Positions 36,492-46,735 of a DNA stretch of 64,000 bases are shown here, piece by piece. This stretch comes from Sinorhizobium sp. B11 (lineage in GTDB: Bacteria; Pseudomonadota; Alphaproteobacteria; Rhizobiales; Rhizobiaceae): NCBI GenBank assembly GCA_039725955.1, contig CP091033.1, forward strand, positions 558,001-622,000, read 5' to 3'. A program made the position numbers and the translations under genes. Numbering within the stretch: the stretch's first letter is position 1; every line of letters starts with the position of its first letter. Under the pieces are notes generated by a model that saw nothing but the letters and a program-made list of their open reading frames with translations, searched no databases and was not told where the DNA came from.

Positions 36492-37203
36492 ACTCACCAA
36501 TGTCGTCAAGCGCTTCGGCGCGCTGGAAGTGCTGAAGGGCGTTTCCTTCGAAATCAATGCCGGCGAAGTGGTGGCGCTGATCGGCCAGTCCGGCTCCGGC
36601 AAAAGCACCGCACTTCGCTGCATCAACCGGCTGGAGACGATCCAGGACGGCTCGATCGAAGTGTGCGGCCACCGCGTGGAAGATCCGAAGCTCGATCTCC
36701 GGACACTGCGCCGGGATATCGGCATGGTGTTCCAGAGCTACAACCTCTTCCCGCATATGACGGTTGCCGAAAACATCATGCTGGCGCTGCGCCGCGTGAA
36801 GGGCATGCGCAAGGACCAGGCCTTCGAGATCGCCAGGCAGGTGCTCGCCAAGGTCGGTCTCTCGGAAAAGATCGATGCCTATCCGGAGCAATTGTCGGGC
36901 GGCCAGCAGCAGCGCGTGGCAATCGCCCGTTCGCTCGCCATGCAGCCGAAGGTGATGCTGTTCGACGAGGTGACGTCTGCTCTCGACCCGAAGCTGACGG
37001 GCGAGGTGCTGCGCGTGATGGAAGATCTCGCTCGCGGCGGCATGACGATGATCGTCGTCACCCACGAAATGGGCTTTGCCAAGCGCGCCGCCAACCGCGT
37101 CATCTACATGCATACCGGCAAGGTCTGGGAGACGGGTGGCGCCGATATCCTGAGCAATCCGCAGACACCGGAACTCAAGGAATTCATGGCTGCAGAGCTT
37201 TAG
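36475..37203 (+). CDS. Polar amino-acid-type ABC transporter ATP-binding protein
   Basis: A 242-aa ATPase. Walker A is GQSGSGKST, the signature is LSGGQQQR, Walker B is VMLFDEVTSALDP and the switch His is in VVTHEMGFAKRAA, all typical of GlnQ/HisP. It begins at ATG 36475 within the permease gene; a longer open frame to 36349 is antisense-like and rejected. A hairpin with TTTT follows before the binding-protein gene. Confidence 0.95.
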   Translation: MSVAVKLTNVVKRFGALEVLKGVSFEINAGEVVALIGQSGSGKSTALRCINRLETIQDGSIEVCGHRVEDPKLDLRTLRRDIGMVFQSYNLFPHMTVAENIMLALRRVKGMRKDQAFEIARQVLAKVGLSEKIDAYPEQLSGGQQQRVAIARSLAMQPKVMLFDEVTSALDPKLTGEVLRVMEDLARGGMTMIVVTHEMGFAKRAANRVIYMHTGKVWETGGADILSNPQTPELKEFMAAEL

Positions 37204-37231
37204 ACCCCGGTACTTGCGGGAGGGAATTGCC

Positions 37232-37258
37232 TGCGCCGGATGAACCGGTGCGGGTTTT
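37232..37258 (+). terminator. Attenuator-like hairpin before the binding-protein gene
   Basis: TGCGCCGG-ATGAA-CCGGTGCG forms an 8-base stem with one non-Watson-Crick pair, followed by GGTTTTAC. Some transcripts may stop here, or the binding-protein gene may have its own promoter. Confidence 0.5.
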
Positions 37259-37313
37259 ACAGGAGGCCCGACAAAGAGCGGGCAGAGGCAATCAGGTAGA
37301 GGAGACTTGGAGT

Positions 37314-38108
37314 ATGCCGAAGACAATGATTTCGAAACTGGCACTTTTGGCGGGCGCAGGCTTGCTGGCGCTGGCAAGTGTTGCCCATGCCGACGTGCTC
37401 GACAATATCAAGAAGGCGGGCAAGGTGCGCATCGCGGTCGCGATGGGCATTCCGGAATATTCCTTCGTCGATGAAAACCTCAAGCCGACCGGTTCGGACG
37501 TCGAAACCGCGAAGCTGATCGCCAAGGATCTCGGCGTCGAACTGGAACTGGTGGAAATCACCAACGCTGCGCGCGTTCCCTCGGTCCAGACAGGCAAGGC
37601 CGATATGGTCGTCTCTTCGCTTGGCATTACCGAGGAACGCAAGAAGGCGATCGATTATTCCGTTCCTTATGCGACGCTGGCACTCGTCGTCGCAGCTCAG
37701 CCGAGCGTCGAGATCAAGAACTATGCCGATCTCGACGGCAAGCGCATCGGCGTTACCCGCGCGACGACCAACGACCAGGACATCACCGCCAATGCGAAGG
37801 GCGCCGATGTCGTTCGCTTCGAGGATGATGCCACGCTGATCACGTCTGTTGTCTCCGGCCAGGTCGATATCCTCTCCAGCCAGTCGGCTGTCATCAACGG
37901 CATCAACAAGAAGATGGCCGATCATCCGCTGCAGGTGAAGTTCACGCAGAAGGAAACCAATCTCGGCATCGGTATTCCGAAGGGTGAAGCTGGTCTCAAG
38001 ACCTGGCTCGACCAGTGGGTCAAGACCAATTTCGACAACAAGGTGCTGCGCGACATCTATCGCAAGTACCACAATGCCGAACTGCCCGACGATCTGACCT
38101 CGCGTTGA
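37314..38108 (+). CDS. Polar amino-acid-type ABC transporter substrate-binding protein
   Basis: A 264-aa periplasmic protein with a Sec signal (MPKTMISKLALLAGAGLLAL, cleavage at about VAHAD). The family 3 fold shows GKVRIAVAMGIPEYSFVDE, DLGVELELVEITNAARVPSVQTGKADMV in two parts, and SSLGITEERKKAIDYSVPY. AGAGGAG precedes ATG 37314. It completes the importer whose permeases and ATPase lie upstream. The charged-ligand residues that would tell amino acid from uronate-type ligands cannot be judged by eye. Confidence 0.93.
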   Translation: MPKTMISKLALLAGAGLLALASVAHADVLDNIKKAGKVRIAVAMGIPEYSFVDENLKPTGSDVETAKLIAKDLGVELELVEITNAARVPSVQTGKADMVVSSLGITEERKKAIDYSVPYATLALVVAAQPSVEIKNYADLDGKRIGVTRATTNDQDITANAKGADVVRFEDDATLITSVVSGQVDILSSQSAVINGINKKMADHPLQVKFTQKETNLGIGIPKGEAGLKTWLDQWVKTNFDNKVLRDIYRKYHNAELPDDLTSR

Positions 38109-38175
38109 TCGAATAGCGGCGCCGATACCTTCATGGCGCCGGTCTTCGACGATCCTTAATTTCTGCCGATTTCGT

Positions 38176-38206
38176 CGCCGCGGCCCTTGGGCCGCGGCGT
38201 TCGATT
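38176..38206 (+). terminator. Intrinsic terminator after the importer operon
   Basis: An 11-base perfect stem CGCCGCGGCCC / GGGCCGCGGCG with a tiny loop, followed by TTCGATTTTA. Confidence 0.75.
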
Positions 38207-38324
38207 TTATGCGCCTGAATATCCGGCTTCTGCTACGCCGTCCTTCCATCGATACCTGTGGCGACTTTGTTCTCTGTAAAACGTTGACGATTTATCGATG
38301 ATTTCTTAGTGATATTGGAAGCGA

Positions 38325-41300
38325 ATGGCGGAGGCGATTTTGTCGGGCATTGCGGCTGGTAGCTGGGACTTCTGGATCGATCGTGGGGGCACCTTCACAG
38401 ATATTGTCGGGCGCGACCCCTCCGGTGCCCTGCATGCCCGCAAAGTGTTGTCTGAAAATCCGGACGCCTATCGCGATGCCGCCGTCCACGGCATTCGCCT
38501 GCATCTCGGCCTGACCGCTGGTGAAGCGATCCCGGCCGGGCTGATCGGCGAGGTGCGCATGGGCACCACCGTCGCCACCAATGCGCTTCTGGAGCGCAAG
38601 GGCGAACCTCTGGCGCTTGTGACGACGAAGGGTTTTCGCGATGCATTGCGCATCGGCTATCAGGAGCGCAAGAAGATCTTTGCGACGGAGATCGTCAAGC
38701 CGGAAGCGCTCTATCAGGATGTGGTCGAGCTCGAAGAGCGTGTTCTCGCCGACGGTACCGTCGAGACAAAACTCGACGAAGCCGCGACCGAAGCAGCACT
38801 CCGCGATCTGCGAGGCAAGGGTTACCGCGCCGTCGCCATCGTCTTCATGCACGCCTACAAATATCCCGCACACGAGGCAGCGGCCGCGCGCATCGCGCGC
38901 GCCATCGGCTTCGAGCAGGTTTCCGTCAGCCATGAAGTCTCGCCGCTGATCAAACTGGTCGGTCGTGGCGATACGACTGTTGTCGATGCCTATCTTTCGC
39001 CGGTGCTCGGCCGCTATGTGCGTCAGGTTTCCGATGAGCTCGACGTCGCGAGAACCGGTGCGCGCGTCATGTTCATGATGTCTTCGGGCGGGCTTACGGC
39101 AGCCGATATGTTTCAGGGCAAGGACGCGATCCTGTCCGGCCCGGCCGGCGGTGTGGTCGGTCTTGCCAAGACCGGCGAGCAGGCAGGTTTCGGCCACGTG
39201 ATCGGCTTTGATATGGGCGGCACCTCGACTGACGTCGCGCATTTCGACGGCGAATATGAGCGTGCTTTCGAAACGGAAGTGGCGGGTGTGCGCGTTCGTG
39301 CACCGATGATGCTGATCCATACCGTGGCGGCCGGTGGCGGCTCTATCCTGCATTTCGAAAGCGGCCGTTTCCGCGTCGGGCCTGATTCCGCAGGCGCTTT
39401 CCCAGGCCCCGCCTGCTACCGTAATGGCGGGCCGCTTGCGGTGACCGATGCCAACGTCATGGCCGGCAAGCTGCTGCCCGATTTCTTCCCGACGATCTTC
39501 GGCCCGAACCAGGACCAGCCGCTCGATATCGAGACGGTGCGGCAGAAATTCGCCACGCTTGCAGCGGAGATCGGTGACGGACGCAGCCCGGAAGAGGTAG
39601 CCGACGGTTTCATCCGCATTGCCGTTGCCAATATGGTCGAGGCGATCAAGAAGATTTCCGTCCAGCGCGGTTATGACGTGACGCGTTACGCTTTGAATTG
39701 CTTTGGCGGTGCCGGCGGCCAGCATGCCTGCCTGGTGGCCGATGCGCTCGGCATGAAGAGCATACTTCTTCATCCGATGTCCGGCCTGCTCTCGGCCTAT
39801 GGCATGGGCCTTGCCGATATCCGCTCCACCCGCCAGAAGGCGCTCGGCGTGCCGCTCGATGCGGCCGCACCGGCAGCGATGACAGCGCTTGGCAGAGAAT
39901 TGCAGGGCGAGTGCCTGCCGGAGCTGGTGGCACAGGGCGTCGAGGCCGGCAAGATCAAGACGGTGTTGCGTGCACATATCCGCTATGCCGGCACCGATAC
40001 GCTGCTCGCCGTCGAGGCATTATTCCCGCAGGATGACGACGCGGCGCGCCTGCGCAGGGAATTCGAGATCCTGCATAAGCGCCGCTTCGGCTTCGTCGCC
40101 GAAGACAAGCCATTGGTCGTGGAAGCCGTCGAGGTGGAATGCATCGGTGGTGCGGCCGCCGAAATCGACGTTGATCGTGGCGAAGCGGCTGAGGGCGAGG
40201 CATTGCCCATCCGACGCACCCTGTTCCATTCGCAGGGCGAAAGCCATGACGCGGCGGTCGTCATGCGCGATGGCATTCAGCCCGGCCAGACCGTGACCGG
40301 ACCGGCCATCATCATTGAGCCGAACCAGACCATCGTCGTGGAAGGCGGCTGGCAGGCGAAGCTGACGGCGCGCGATCATATCGTACTCACCCGCATCAAG
40401 GCGCTGCCGGAGCGCACGGCGATCGGAACCAAGGCTGATCCGGTCATGCTGGAGATCTTCAACAATCTTTTCATGTCGATTGCCGAGCAGATGGGCGTCA
40501 CGCTGCAGAACACCGCCTATTCCGTCAACATCAAGGAACGGCTGGACTTCTCCTGCGCGGTCTTCGATACGGACGGCAATCTCGTCGCCAATGCGCCTCA
40601 TATGCCGGTTCATCTCGGTTCCATGGACGCGTCTGTCGCCACTGCCATCCGCGAAAATCCGGTCATTCATCCGGGCGACGTCTTCCTGATCAATGCGCCC
40701 TACAATGGCGGCACGCATCTGCCCGATCTCACGGTCTGTACGCCCGTCTTCGACGATGCCGGCACACGCATCCGTTTCTGGGTGGCGAGCCGCGGGCACC
40801 ATGCCGATATCGGCGGTATCTCCCCGGGCTCGATGTCGCCTCTCGGGACGCATATCGAGGAGGAAGGCGTCTACATCGACAATTTCAAGCTGCTCGATCG
40901 TGGCAAATTCCGCGAAGACGCTCTTGCGGATTTGCTTACTGGTGCGCGTTATCCAGTGCGCACGCTGGCACAGAACGTCAACGACCTGAAGGCGCAGGTT
41001 GCCGCCAATGAGAAGGGCGTGGCGGAACTGAAGAAGATGATCGCGCTCTTCGGCGAGGACGTGGTCGATGCCTATATGGGCCATGTGCAGGATAACGCCG
41101 CCGAAAGCGTGCGCCGTGTGCTCGACCGCCTGCCGGATGGCGAATTTTCTTATGAGATGGATCAGGGCTGCAAGATCGTCGTCAGGATTTCCATCGATCG
41201 GGAAAAACGCGAAGCAACCGTCGATTTTGCCGGCACCTCAGCGCAGCGCTCCGACAATTTCAACGCGCCGGCGCCGGTGACGCGCGCTGCCGTGCTCTAT

Positions 41301-41966
41301 GTTTTCCGGGTGCTGGTCGAAGCCGATATTCCGATGAATGCCGGCTGCCTGCGGCCGATCCATATCGTCATTCCCGATGGCACCATGCTGACTCCCGCTT
41401 ATCCGGCAGCCGTCGTTGCCGGCAATGTCGAAGTCAGCCAGGCCGTTACCAATTGCCTGATCGGTGCCGTCGGCGCCATGGCCGCGGCCCAGGGCACGAT
41501 GAACAACCTGACCTTCGGCAACGACAAGTACCAATATTACGAAACCATCTGCTCCGGTGCGCCGGCAGGCCCGGGCTTCAACGGTGCGGATGCCGTGCAC
41601 ACGCATATGACCAATTCGCGCCTCACCGATCCGGAAATCCTGGAGAGCCGTTTCCCCGTTGTGCTCGAGGATTTCCATATCCGGCCAAATTCCGGTGGCC
41701 GCGGTCAGTGGCATGCCGGCAACGGCACGCAGCGAACGATCCGCACGCTCGAGAAGCTGGAATTTGCCGTTCTCTCCGGTCATCGCCGCGTGGCACCGTT
41801 CGGGCTGAAAGGTGGCGAAGATGGACAGACCGGCCGCAATTACGTTCGCCGAAACGACGGTACGATTGATGAACTGATCGGTGCTGCCCACACGGTGTTG
41901 GAAGCGGGTGAAGCCTTTACTGTCGTGACGCCAACAGGCGGCGGGTACGGACCGAGAGATGCCTGA
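38325..41966 (+). CDS. Fused 5-oxoprolinase/N-methylhydantoinase (HyuA-HyuB)
   Basis: A 1213-aa ATP-dependent amidohydrolase with both subunits in one chain, as in 5-oxoprolinases. The HyuA half (about 1-690) begins with the phosphate-binding motif [14 protein letters not shown] and contains [13 protein letters not shown]. The HyuB half (about 705-1213) contains [14 protein letters not shown] and ends in GGGYGPRD. It should hydrolyse a cyclic amide such as 5-oxoproline, or a hydantoin, at ATP cost. GGAAG precedes the ATG. It has its own terminator-bounded unit with the winged-helix regulator 24 bases downstream. Confidence 0.94.
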   Translation: MAEAILSGIAAGSWDFWIDRGGTFTDIVGRDPSGALHARKVLSENPDAYRDAAVHGIRLHLGLTAGEAIPAGLIGEVRMGTTVATNALLERKGEPLALVTTKGFRDALRIGYQERKKIFATEIVKPEALYQDVVELEERVLADGTVETKLDEAATEAALRDLRGKGYRAVAIVFMHAYKYPAHEAAAARIARAIGFEQVSVSHEVSPLIKLVGRGDTTVVDAYLSPVLGRYVRQVSDELDVARTGARVMFMMSSGGLTAADMFQGKDAILSGPAGGVVGLAKTGEQAGFGHVIGFDMGGTSTDVAHFDGEYERAFETEVAGVRVRAPMMLIHTVAAGGGSILHFESGRFRVGPDSAGAFPGPACYRNGGPLAVTDANVMAGKLLPDFFPTIFGPNQDQPLDIETVRQKFATLAAEIGDGRSPEEVADGFIRIAVANMVEAIKKISVQRGYDVTRYALNCFGGAGGQHACLVADALGMKSILLHPMSGLLSAYGMGLADIRSTRQKALGVPLDAAAPAAMTALGRELQGECLPELVAQGVEAGKIKTVLRAHIRYAGTDTLLAVEALFPQDDDAARLRREFEILHKRRFGFVAEDKPLVVEAVEVECIGGAAAEIDVDRGEAAEGEALPIRRTLFHSQGESHDAAVVMRDGIQPGQTVTGPAIIIEPNQTIVVEGGWQAKLTARDHIVLTRIKALPERTAIGTKADPVMLEIFNNLFMSIAEQMGVTLQNTAYSVNIKERLDFSCAVFDTDGNLVANAPHMPVHLGSMDASVATAIRENPVIHPGDVFLINAPYNGGTHLPDLTVCTPVFDDAGTRIRFWVASRGHHADIGGISPGSMSPLGTHIEEEGVYIDNFKLLDRGKFREDALADLLTGARYPVRTLAQNVNDLKAQVAANEKGVAELKKMIALFGEDVVDAYMGHVQDNAAESVRRVLDRLPDGEFSYEMDQGCKIVVRISIDREKREATVDFAGTSAQRSDNFNAPAPVTRAAVLYVFRVLVEADIPMNAGCLRPIHIVIPDGTMLTPAYPAAVVAGNVEVSQAVTNCLIGAVGAMAAAQGTMNNLTFGNDKYQYYETICSGAPAGPGFNGADAVHTHMTNSRLTDPEILESRFPVVLEDFHIRPNSGGRGQWHAGNGTQRTIRTLEKLEFAVLSGHRRVAPFGLKGGEDGQTGRNYVRRNDGTIDELIGAAHTVLEAGEAFTVVTPTGGGYGPRDA

Positions 41967-41990
41967 GCAATTGGGATGGAAGTGCGTTCA

Positions 41991-42521
41991 ATGGAAAAAT
42001 CGAAAGAACAAAAGGCGCCCCGCGATCTGATCGTCTCGTCGGCCCATCTGGCACTCGGCAGCTCGCCGGCTCTTTCGGAGCTCGAATACGGATCGGTCCT
42101 CTTTTCTCACGCGTTTAATCGCTGGATGGTGCGCTGCATGGCTGCCGCCGGGGTGCCCAGTCTGTCGCCCGTCGAGATCCTCATCATTCACTCGGTTCGC
42201 CATCGCGGCCGGCCGAAGACATTGTCCGACCTCTGCCTCGTGCTCGATATCGAAGACACTCATGTCGCCAACTACGCGGTAAAAAAGCTTGATGCGGCCG
42301 GCCTCGTCAAAACCGGAAAATCCGGCAAGGAAAAAGTCATCCAGGTCACCGACAAAGGCCTGGAGGCGCTGACGCGATATTCGGAAATCCGCGAGCGGCT
42401 TCTGGTCGAGGCGACGAAAGTGTCGGGACTATCGCAGGAGGATTTGTCCGGTATCGCCTCCCACCTGAGAGCGCTCTCGGGCTATTACGAGCAGGCGGCG
42501 AGATCAGCGGCGACCTTATGA
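41991..42521 (+). CDS. Winged-helix (MarR-like) transcriptional regulator
   Basis: A 176-aa protein of the winged-helix group often annotated as MarR or as a PadR-like DNA-binding protein. The core LSPVEILIIHSVRHRGRPKTLSDL, LDIEDTHVANYAVKKLDAAGLV and VTDKGLEAL elements form the HTH and wing. Rhizobial relatives are often found beside hydantoinase/oxoprolinase genes, as here. I prefer ATG 41991 because GGAAG lies 8 bases upstream; ATG 41976 would add five residues. It probably regulates the upstream gene. Confidence 0.85.
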   Translation: MEKSKEQKAPRDLIVSSAHLALGSSPALSELEYGSVLFSHAFNRWMVRCMAAAGVPSLSPVEILIIHSVRHRGRPKTLSDLCLVLDIEDTHVANYAVKKLDAAGLVKTGKSGKEKVIQVTDKGLEALTRYSEIRERLLVEATKVSGLSQEDLSGIASHLRALSGYYEQAARSAATL

Positions 42522-42597
42522 TCGAAACGGCCGAAAGCAGAGACGCCGCCATTCTCCCGGCTCTCTAACGGGCCCGGATATCCGTTCCCTTGTCAAA

Positions 42598-42629
42598 AGC
42601 GTGCTCCGCCTTGAAAGGCGGAGCACGCT
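42598..42629 (-). terminator. Intrinsic terminator of the oligopeptide importer operon
   Basis: A 15-base perfect stem AGCGTGCTCCGCCTT / AAGGCGGAGCACGCT followed on the minus strand by TTGA after TT, giving a TTTTG run. It lies just after the binding-protein stop codon. Confidence 0.8.
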
Positions 42630-42643
42630 AGCAAGGTCAGGGC

Positions 42644-44158
42644 TCAGTTCTTGACCGTGTCTTCCAGGAAGAAGCGGCCGAGCGGGTTCTGGTAGAAGTT
42701 GTCGATGTTCTTGCGTGCGACGTTGATGTAGGGGCTGTAGTAGAGATCGATCCAGTTGACGTCGTCCTTGGCGGTCTTCTGCAGATCGATATACATCTGC
42801 TCGCGCTTTTTCGGATCGAGTTCCAGGCGGGCCTTGGCGACCAGCTCCTTCACGGCATCGTTCTTGTAGTTCGTCATGTAGTTGTTGTTGGAATCGTGGC
42901 CGAGCACGAAGGTCGTCTTCTGGTCCGGGTCGAGAATGTCGTTGGTCCAGTAGTTGACCGAGATATCGTAATCGCCGGCAACCGTCATGTCCCATTCCTG
43001 GCTCGGGTCGACCTTCTGGAGGTTGGCAGTGATGCCGGCCTTGGCGAGCTGCTGTTGCACCAGTACGGCGGTCTGCTCGTCCACCTCGTCACCGGCGCGG
43101 ATCAGGTAGTTCAGTGTCAGGTTGGTGACGCCGGCATCGGCCAGCATCTTCTTGGCCTTTTCTGGGTCATAGGGGCGCTGCAGATTGTCGGCGTAATGAT
43201 AGAGCGCGCCCTTCGGAACGTAGGAATTGGCGACTGTGCCCTGGCCGAAGGTGACGGCATCGACGATTGCCTTCTTGTCGATTGCGATGTCGAGCGCCTG
43301 GCGTACTTCCTTCTTGGCGAGATCGCCATGGGCATGGTTGATCAGCAGATGGTCCTCACGGGTCGAAGGATCGGCCAATACGTTCAGGTTGGCGTCCTTC
43401 TTCAACTCCTCGACGCGCGAAAAGGGCACGAAGATCGCCGCGTCGAGCTGGCCTGCCTGCACGTTCAGCATGCGGGTATTGTCGTCAGGCACCGAGATCC
43501 ACTCGACGCCGTCGAGCTTTACCCGGTCTGCCTGCCAGAAATTTGGGTTCTTCTTGAGGATGATGCGGTCGCCGCGGCGCCATTCCTCTACGGTGAAGGC
43601 GCCTGACGAAATGGGCTTTTCAGCGTAAGCGTCGGCCCCCATGGATTCGATGCCGGCCTTGGAAATGACGGATGCATTCGGCAGTGCCAGCGTCGACAGG
43701 AAGGGCGCGGAAGGGTTCTTGAGCTTGATCGTCAGCGTATGCGGATCGGTTGCGACGGCCGTGTCGATGACCTTATAGGAATCGCTCCAGAGCGAGCCTG
43801 CGTCATCGCGGATACGCAGCAGGCTGAAGGCCGCGTCTTCCGCCGTCAGCGGCGAGCCGTCGGAGAATTTCGCATCGCGGATCTTGAAGACATAGGTCAG
43901 TCCGTCGTCGGACGCCGTCCAGCTCTCGGCCAGGCCGGGCTCCAGCTTTGTGCCGGTCTTGTCGACGCGGATCAGAACGTCATAGACGTTGGAGAAGACC
44001 CAGTTGTCGATATTCTGCGCCGTTTTGATCGGGTCGAATGTCGTAGAATCCTCGCGACGGCCGATGGTGAGCACACCTGCGGCTTCGGCATAGGATGCAC
44101 TGAGCGTCAGGCCCGCAAGAAGTGCTGCAAGCCCGATTGATTTCCATCTGGTGATCAT
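42644..44158 (-). CDS. Dipeptide/oligopeptide-type ABC transporter substrate-binding protein
   Basis: A 504-aa periplasmic SBP_bac_5 protein with a Sec signal (ITRWKSIGLAALLAGLTLSA, cleavage at about AEAAG). The family markers are TFDPIKTAQNIDNWVFSNVYDVLI, LEPGLAESWTASDDGLTYVFKIRDAKFSDGSPL (read as two parts) and EEWRRGDRIILKKNPNFW. It is the last gene of an iminopeptidase-permease-permease-ATPase-binding protein operon. Placed with a plant-type LuxR solo, it may bind a plant-derived peptide or small amide; this is inference from context. Confidence 0.93.
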   Translation of the reverse strand: MITRWKSIGLAALLAGLTLSASYAEAAGVLTIGRREDSTTFDPIKTAQNIDNWVFSNVYDVLIRVDKTGTKLEPGLAESWTASDDGLTYVFKIRDAKFSDGSPLTAEDAAFSLLRIRDDAGSLWSDSYKVIDTAVATDPHTLTIKLKNPSAPFLSTLALPNASVISKAGIESMGADAYAEKPISSGAFTVEEWRRGDRIILKKNPNFWQADRVKLDGVEWISVPDDNTRMLNVQAGQLDAAIFVPFSRVEELKKDANLNVLADPSTREDHLLINHAHGDLAKKEVRQALDIAIDKKAIVDAVTFGQGTVANSYVPKGALYHYADNLQRPYDPEKAKKMLADAGVTNLTLNYLIRAGDEVDEQTAVLVQQQLAKAGITANLQKVDPSQEWDMTVAGDYDISVNYWTNDILDPDQKTTFVLGHDSNNNYMTNYKNDAVKELVAKARLELDPKKREQMYIDLQKTAKDDVNWIDLYYSPYINVARKNIDNFYQNPLGRFFLEDTVKN

Positions 44159-44177
44159 GCGTTCGTTCCCTTCGTTG

Positions 44178-45887
44178 TTATGGCATGCGTTTGACGGGTA
44201 GTGCCGGCATCGATTGCAGCTCGTCTTCCAAGCTGGCGCTGCTCAGAAGCGGCTTGTCCGGATCGATATCGGGAATGGCGGCGATCAGCGCCGCGGTATA
44301 GGGATGTTTCGGCCGCGCAAAGACCTCTTCCGAGAGGCCTTCTTCGACGATCTCGCCACGATACATGACGACCACGCGTTCGCAGAGATTGCGCACGATC
44401 GCGAGATCATGGGCGATAAACATCAGCGTCAGGTTCATCTTTGCGGTGAGCTCACGGAAAAGCGCGATGATCTGTGCCTGGATCGTGACGTCGAGGGCCG
44501 CAACACATTCGTCGGCGATGATGAGCTTCGGATCGACAGCGAGCGCCCGGGCAATCCCGGCGCGCTGGCACTGACCACCGCTCATGCTGCGGGGTTTGCG
44601 ATTTGCAAACTCCGGCTCCAGCCCGACAAGATCGAGTAATTCGCCGATCCTCTCCGGAATGGCCGACGCCGGCACCTTGCCCTGCACCTTCAGCACCTCG
44701 GCAAGCATCTGTCCGATCGTGAGGCGCGGATTGAGTGCGTTATAAGGGTCCTGAAAGACCATGGCCGTCTCACGCCGCAGCTTTGCGAGTCCGGCAGCCC
44801 GCTGCTGAGCGAGATCGATCCCTCCGAAGGACACATGGCCTGAGGAGATCGGCGTCAGCCCCAGTACGGCACGTGCGAGTGTGCTCTTGCCGCTGCCGGA
44901 TTCGCCCACGATGCCGATGGTTTCGCCCGGCATGACCTGCAGGCTGACACCGGAAACGGCGCTTACCGTCTTGGCACTGCTCTTGAACAGGCTGCCGCCA
45001 ACCTTGAAACGCACATGCAGGTCGTCGATCTCGAGAAGCGGCTTGGTCGATGCTGCGGAAGACGCGAGCAGCGGCTCCGGCATTGGCGCCTCGTCCGGCA
45101 TGGAGGGATGGCTGTTGATCAGATTGATCGTGTAGGCGTCCTGCGGCCGGGAGAGGATCGTCCGTTTCGGCCCCTGTTCAAGCAGCTTGCCATTGCGCAT
45201 GACGGCGATGCGGTCGCAGGTCTGGGCGACGATGCCGAGATCGTGGGTGATGAGGATGATCGACAGGCCGCGCTTTTCTCGGATCTCCAGCAAGAGTTTC
45301 AGGATCTGCGCCTGGATCGTCACGTCGAGTGCCGTCGTCGGCTCGTCGGCGATCAGGATCTTCGGGTCGCAGGAGAGCGCCACGCCGATCATGGCGCGCT
45401 GGCGCATGCCGCCGGAAAACTCGTGCGGATAACTGTCATATTGGCGAACGGGATCGGGAAAGCCAACCTGCGTCAGGATCTCGATCGCCGCTGCCCGTGT
45501 TTCCTTGGCGCCGAGCCCTTGATGATAGCGGATGCCCTCGGAAATCTGGTCGCCAATGCGCATGACCGGATCGAGGTGGCTCGTCGGGTTCTGGAAGATC
45601 ATGCCGATCTCGCCGCCCCGAACTTCCAGCATCTCGGCCTCGCTTGCCGTCGTCAGATCACGCCCTTCGAGCAGGACGGCGCCGCCCTCGATCTTGATCA
45701 GAGAGGAGGGCAGCAGCCGGACGAGCGAACGGCAGAGCAGGCTCTTTCCCGAGCCGCTCTCACCGACCAGACCCAGGATTTCGCCCTTGGCGAGATCAAG
45801 AGAAACATGGTCGATCAGCGTTCGCGCGCCGCCATCGAGATGAACCCTGACCGTCAGGTCACGGACGGAAAGGACCGAAGCGCTCAT
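44178..45887 (-). CDS. Fused double ATP-binding protein of the oligopeptide importer
   Basis: A 569-aa protein with two complete ABC domains, equivalent to DppD and DppF in one chain. Domain 1 has GESGSGKSLLCRS, FSGGMRQRAM and ILIADEPTTALDV; domain 2 has GESGSGKSTLAR, MSGGQCQRAG and LIIADECVAALDV. The second signature has Cys instead of the usual Gln/Arg, and Walker B has Cys for Pro/Ala; neither change is expected to abolish activity. It overlaps the permease stop by 4 bases. Confidence 0.94.
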   Translation of the reverse strand: MSASVLSVRDLTVRVHLDGGARTLIDHVSLDLAKGEILGLVGESGSGKSLLCRSLVRLLPSSLIKIEGGAVLLEGRDLTTASEAEMLEVRGGEIGMIFQNPTSHLDPVMRIGDQISEGIRYHQGLGAKETRAAAIEILTQVGFPDPVRQYDSYPHEFSGGMRQRAMIGVALSCDPKILIADEPTTALDVTIQAQILKLLLEIREKRGLSIILITHDLGIVAQTCDRIAVMRNGKLLEQGPKRTILSRPQDAYTINLINSHPSMPDEAPMPEPLLASSAASTKPLLEIDDLHVRFKVGGSLFKSSAKTVSAVSGVSLQVMPGETIGIVGESGSGKSTLARAVLGLTPISSGHVSFGGIDLAQQRAAGLAKLRRETAMVFQDPYNALNPRLTIGQMLAEVLKVQGKVPASAIPERIGELLDLVGLEPEFANRKPRSMSGGQCQRAGIARALAVDPKLIIADECVAALDVTIQAQIIALFRELTAKMNLTLMFIAHDLAIVRNLCERVVVMYRGEIVEEGLSEEVFARPKHPYTAALIAAIPDIDPDKPLLSSASLEDELQSMPALPVKRMP

Positions 45888-46735
45888 TCGTGAACTCCGA
45901 GAAGTTCGCCGAGCGCATCACCCAGCATGCTGAAGCCGAAGGCGAGGCAGACGATGGATAGGCCTGGGAAAAGCGTGATCCACCATGCCGTTGTGATGAA
46001 GCTCTGCCCTTCAGCGACCATGACGCCCCACTCGGCGAGCGGAGGCTGCACGCCGAGGCCGAGATAGCTGACGGCCGCGCCGCTGAGCAGCACCAGTGTG
46101 GCATCCGACATGGAAAAGACGATGGAGCCGGCAATGGCGTTCGGCAGAAGGTGGCGGAACATGATCCTGAAACGGCTGAAGCCGAGGCTGACGGCTGCGA
46201 CCGCGTAGTCACTGCTTTTCAGGACCAGCATCTGGGCGCGGATGAGGCGTGCATAGGAGACCCAGCCGACCAGCGCCATGGCAATGTAGAAACTGCTGAG
46301 GCCCGGGCCGAGAATGGCGATGATCGACAGCATCAAGACAAGAAACGGGAAGGCGAGAATGATATCGACGAGGCGCATGAAAACCGCATCGACGATACCG
46401 CCGAAGAAGCCGGCTATGGTGCCGACCGTCGTGCCGATCAGGAACGGGAAGATCACGCCGATGACGGCGATCTGCAGGTCGATGCGGGCGCCCCATATGA
46501 CGCGCGAAAGTATGTCGCGGCCGAAATTGTCTGTGCCGAAGAGATGGGCGAAGGAGGGCGGCTGTAGCCGCACATCGGCATTCTGCAGGATCGGATCAAA
46601 GGGTGCGATCAGCGGAGCGGCGATCGCCAGAAGCAGGAAGAACAAGAGAATGCCGGCGCCGATGACGAGTGTCAGCCGGCGGCCGAGGAAACGGCGCCAG
46701 GCGACCGGTGAGGGAGTAAAGGCCTCGACGCTCAT
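45884..46735 (-). CDS. Oligopeptide-type ABC transporter permease (DppC-like)
   Basis: A 283-aa inner-membrane permease. It has HLFGTDNFGRDILSRVIWGARIDL and the loop YAVAAVSLGFSRFRIMFRHLLPN. It overlaps both neighbours by 4 bases (ATGA type). Compared with the DppC fragment at the left edge it is a separate, complete transporter. Confidence 0.94.
   Translation of the reverse strand: MSVEAFTPSPVAWRRFLGRRLTLVIGAGILLFFLLLAIAAPLIAPFDPILQNADVRLQPPSFAHLFGTDNFGRDILSRVIWGARIDLQIAVIGVIFPFLIGTTVGTIAGFFGGIVDAVFMRLVDIILAFPFLVLMLSIIAILGPGLSSFYIAMALVGWVSYARLIRAQMLVLKSSDYAVAAVSLGFSRFRIMFRHLLPNAIAGSIVFSMSDATLVLLSGAAVSYLGLGVQPPLAEWGVMVAEGQSFITTAWWITLFPGLSIVCLAFGFSMLGDALGELLGVHE

Noticed and set aside
38292..39977. 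A 561-codon open frame opposite the oxoprolinase gene
   Set aside because: Antisense to a gene with clear motifs; the translation is Arg/His-rich and has no family match by eye.
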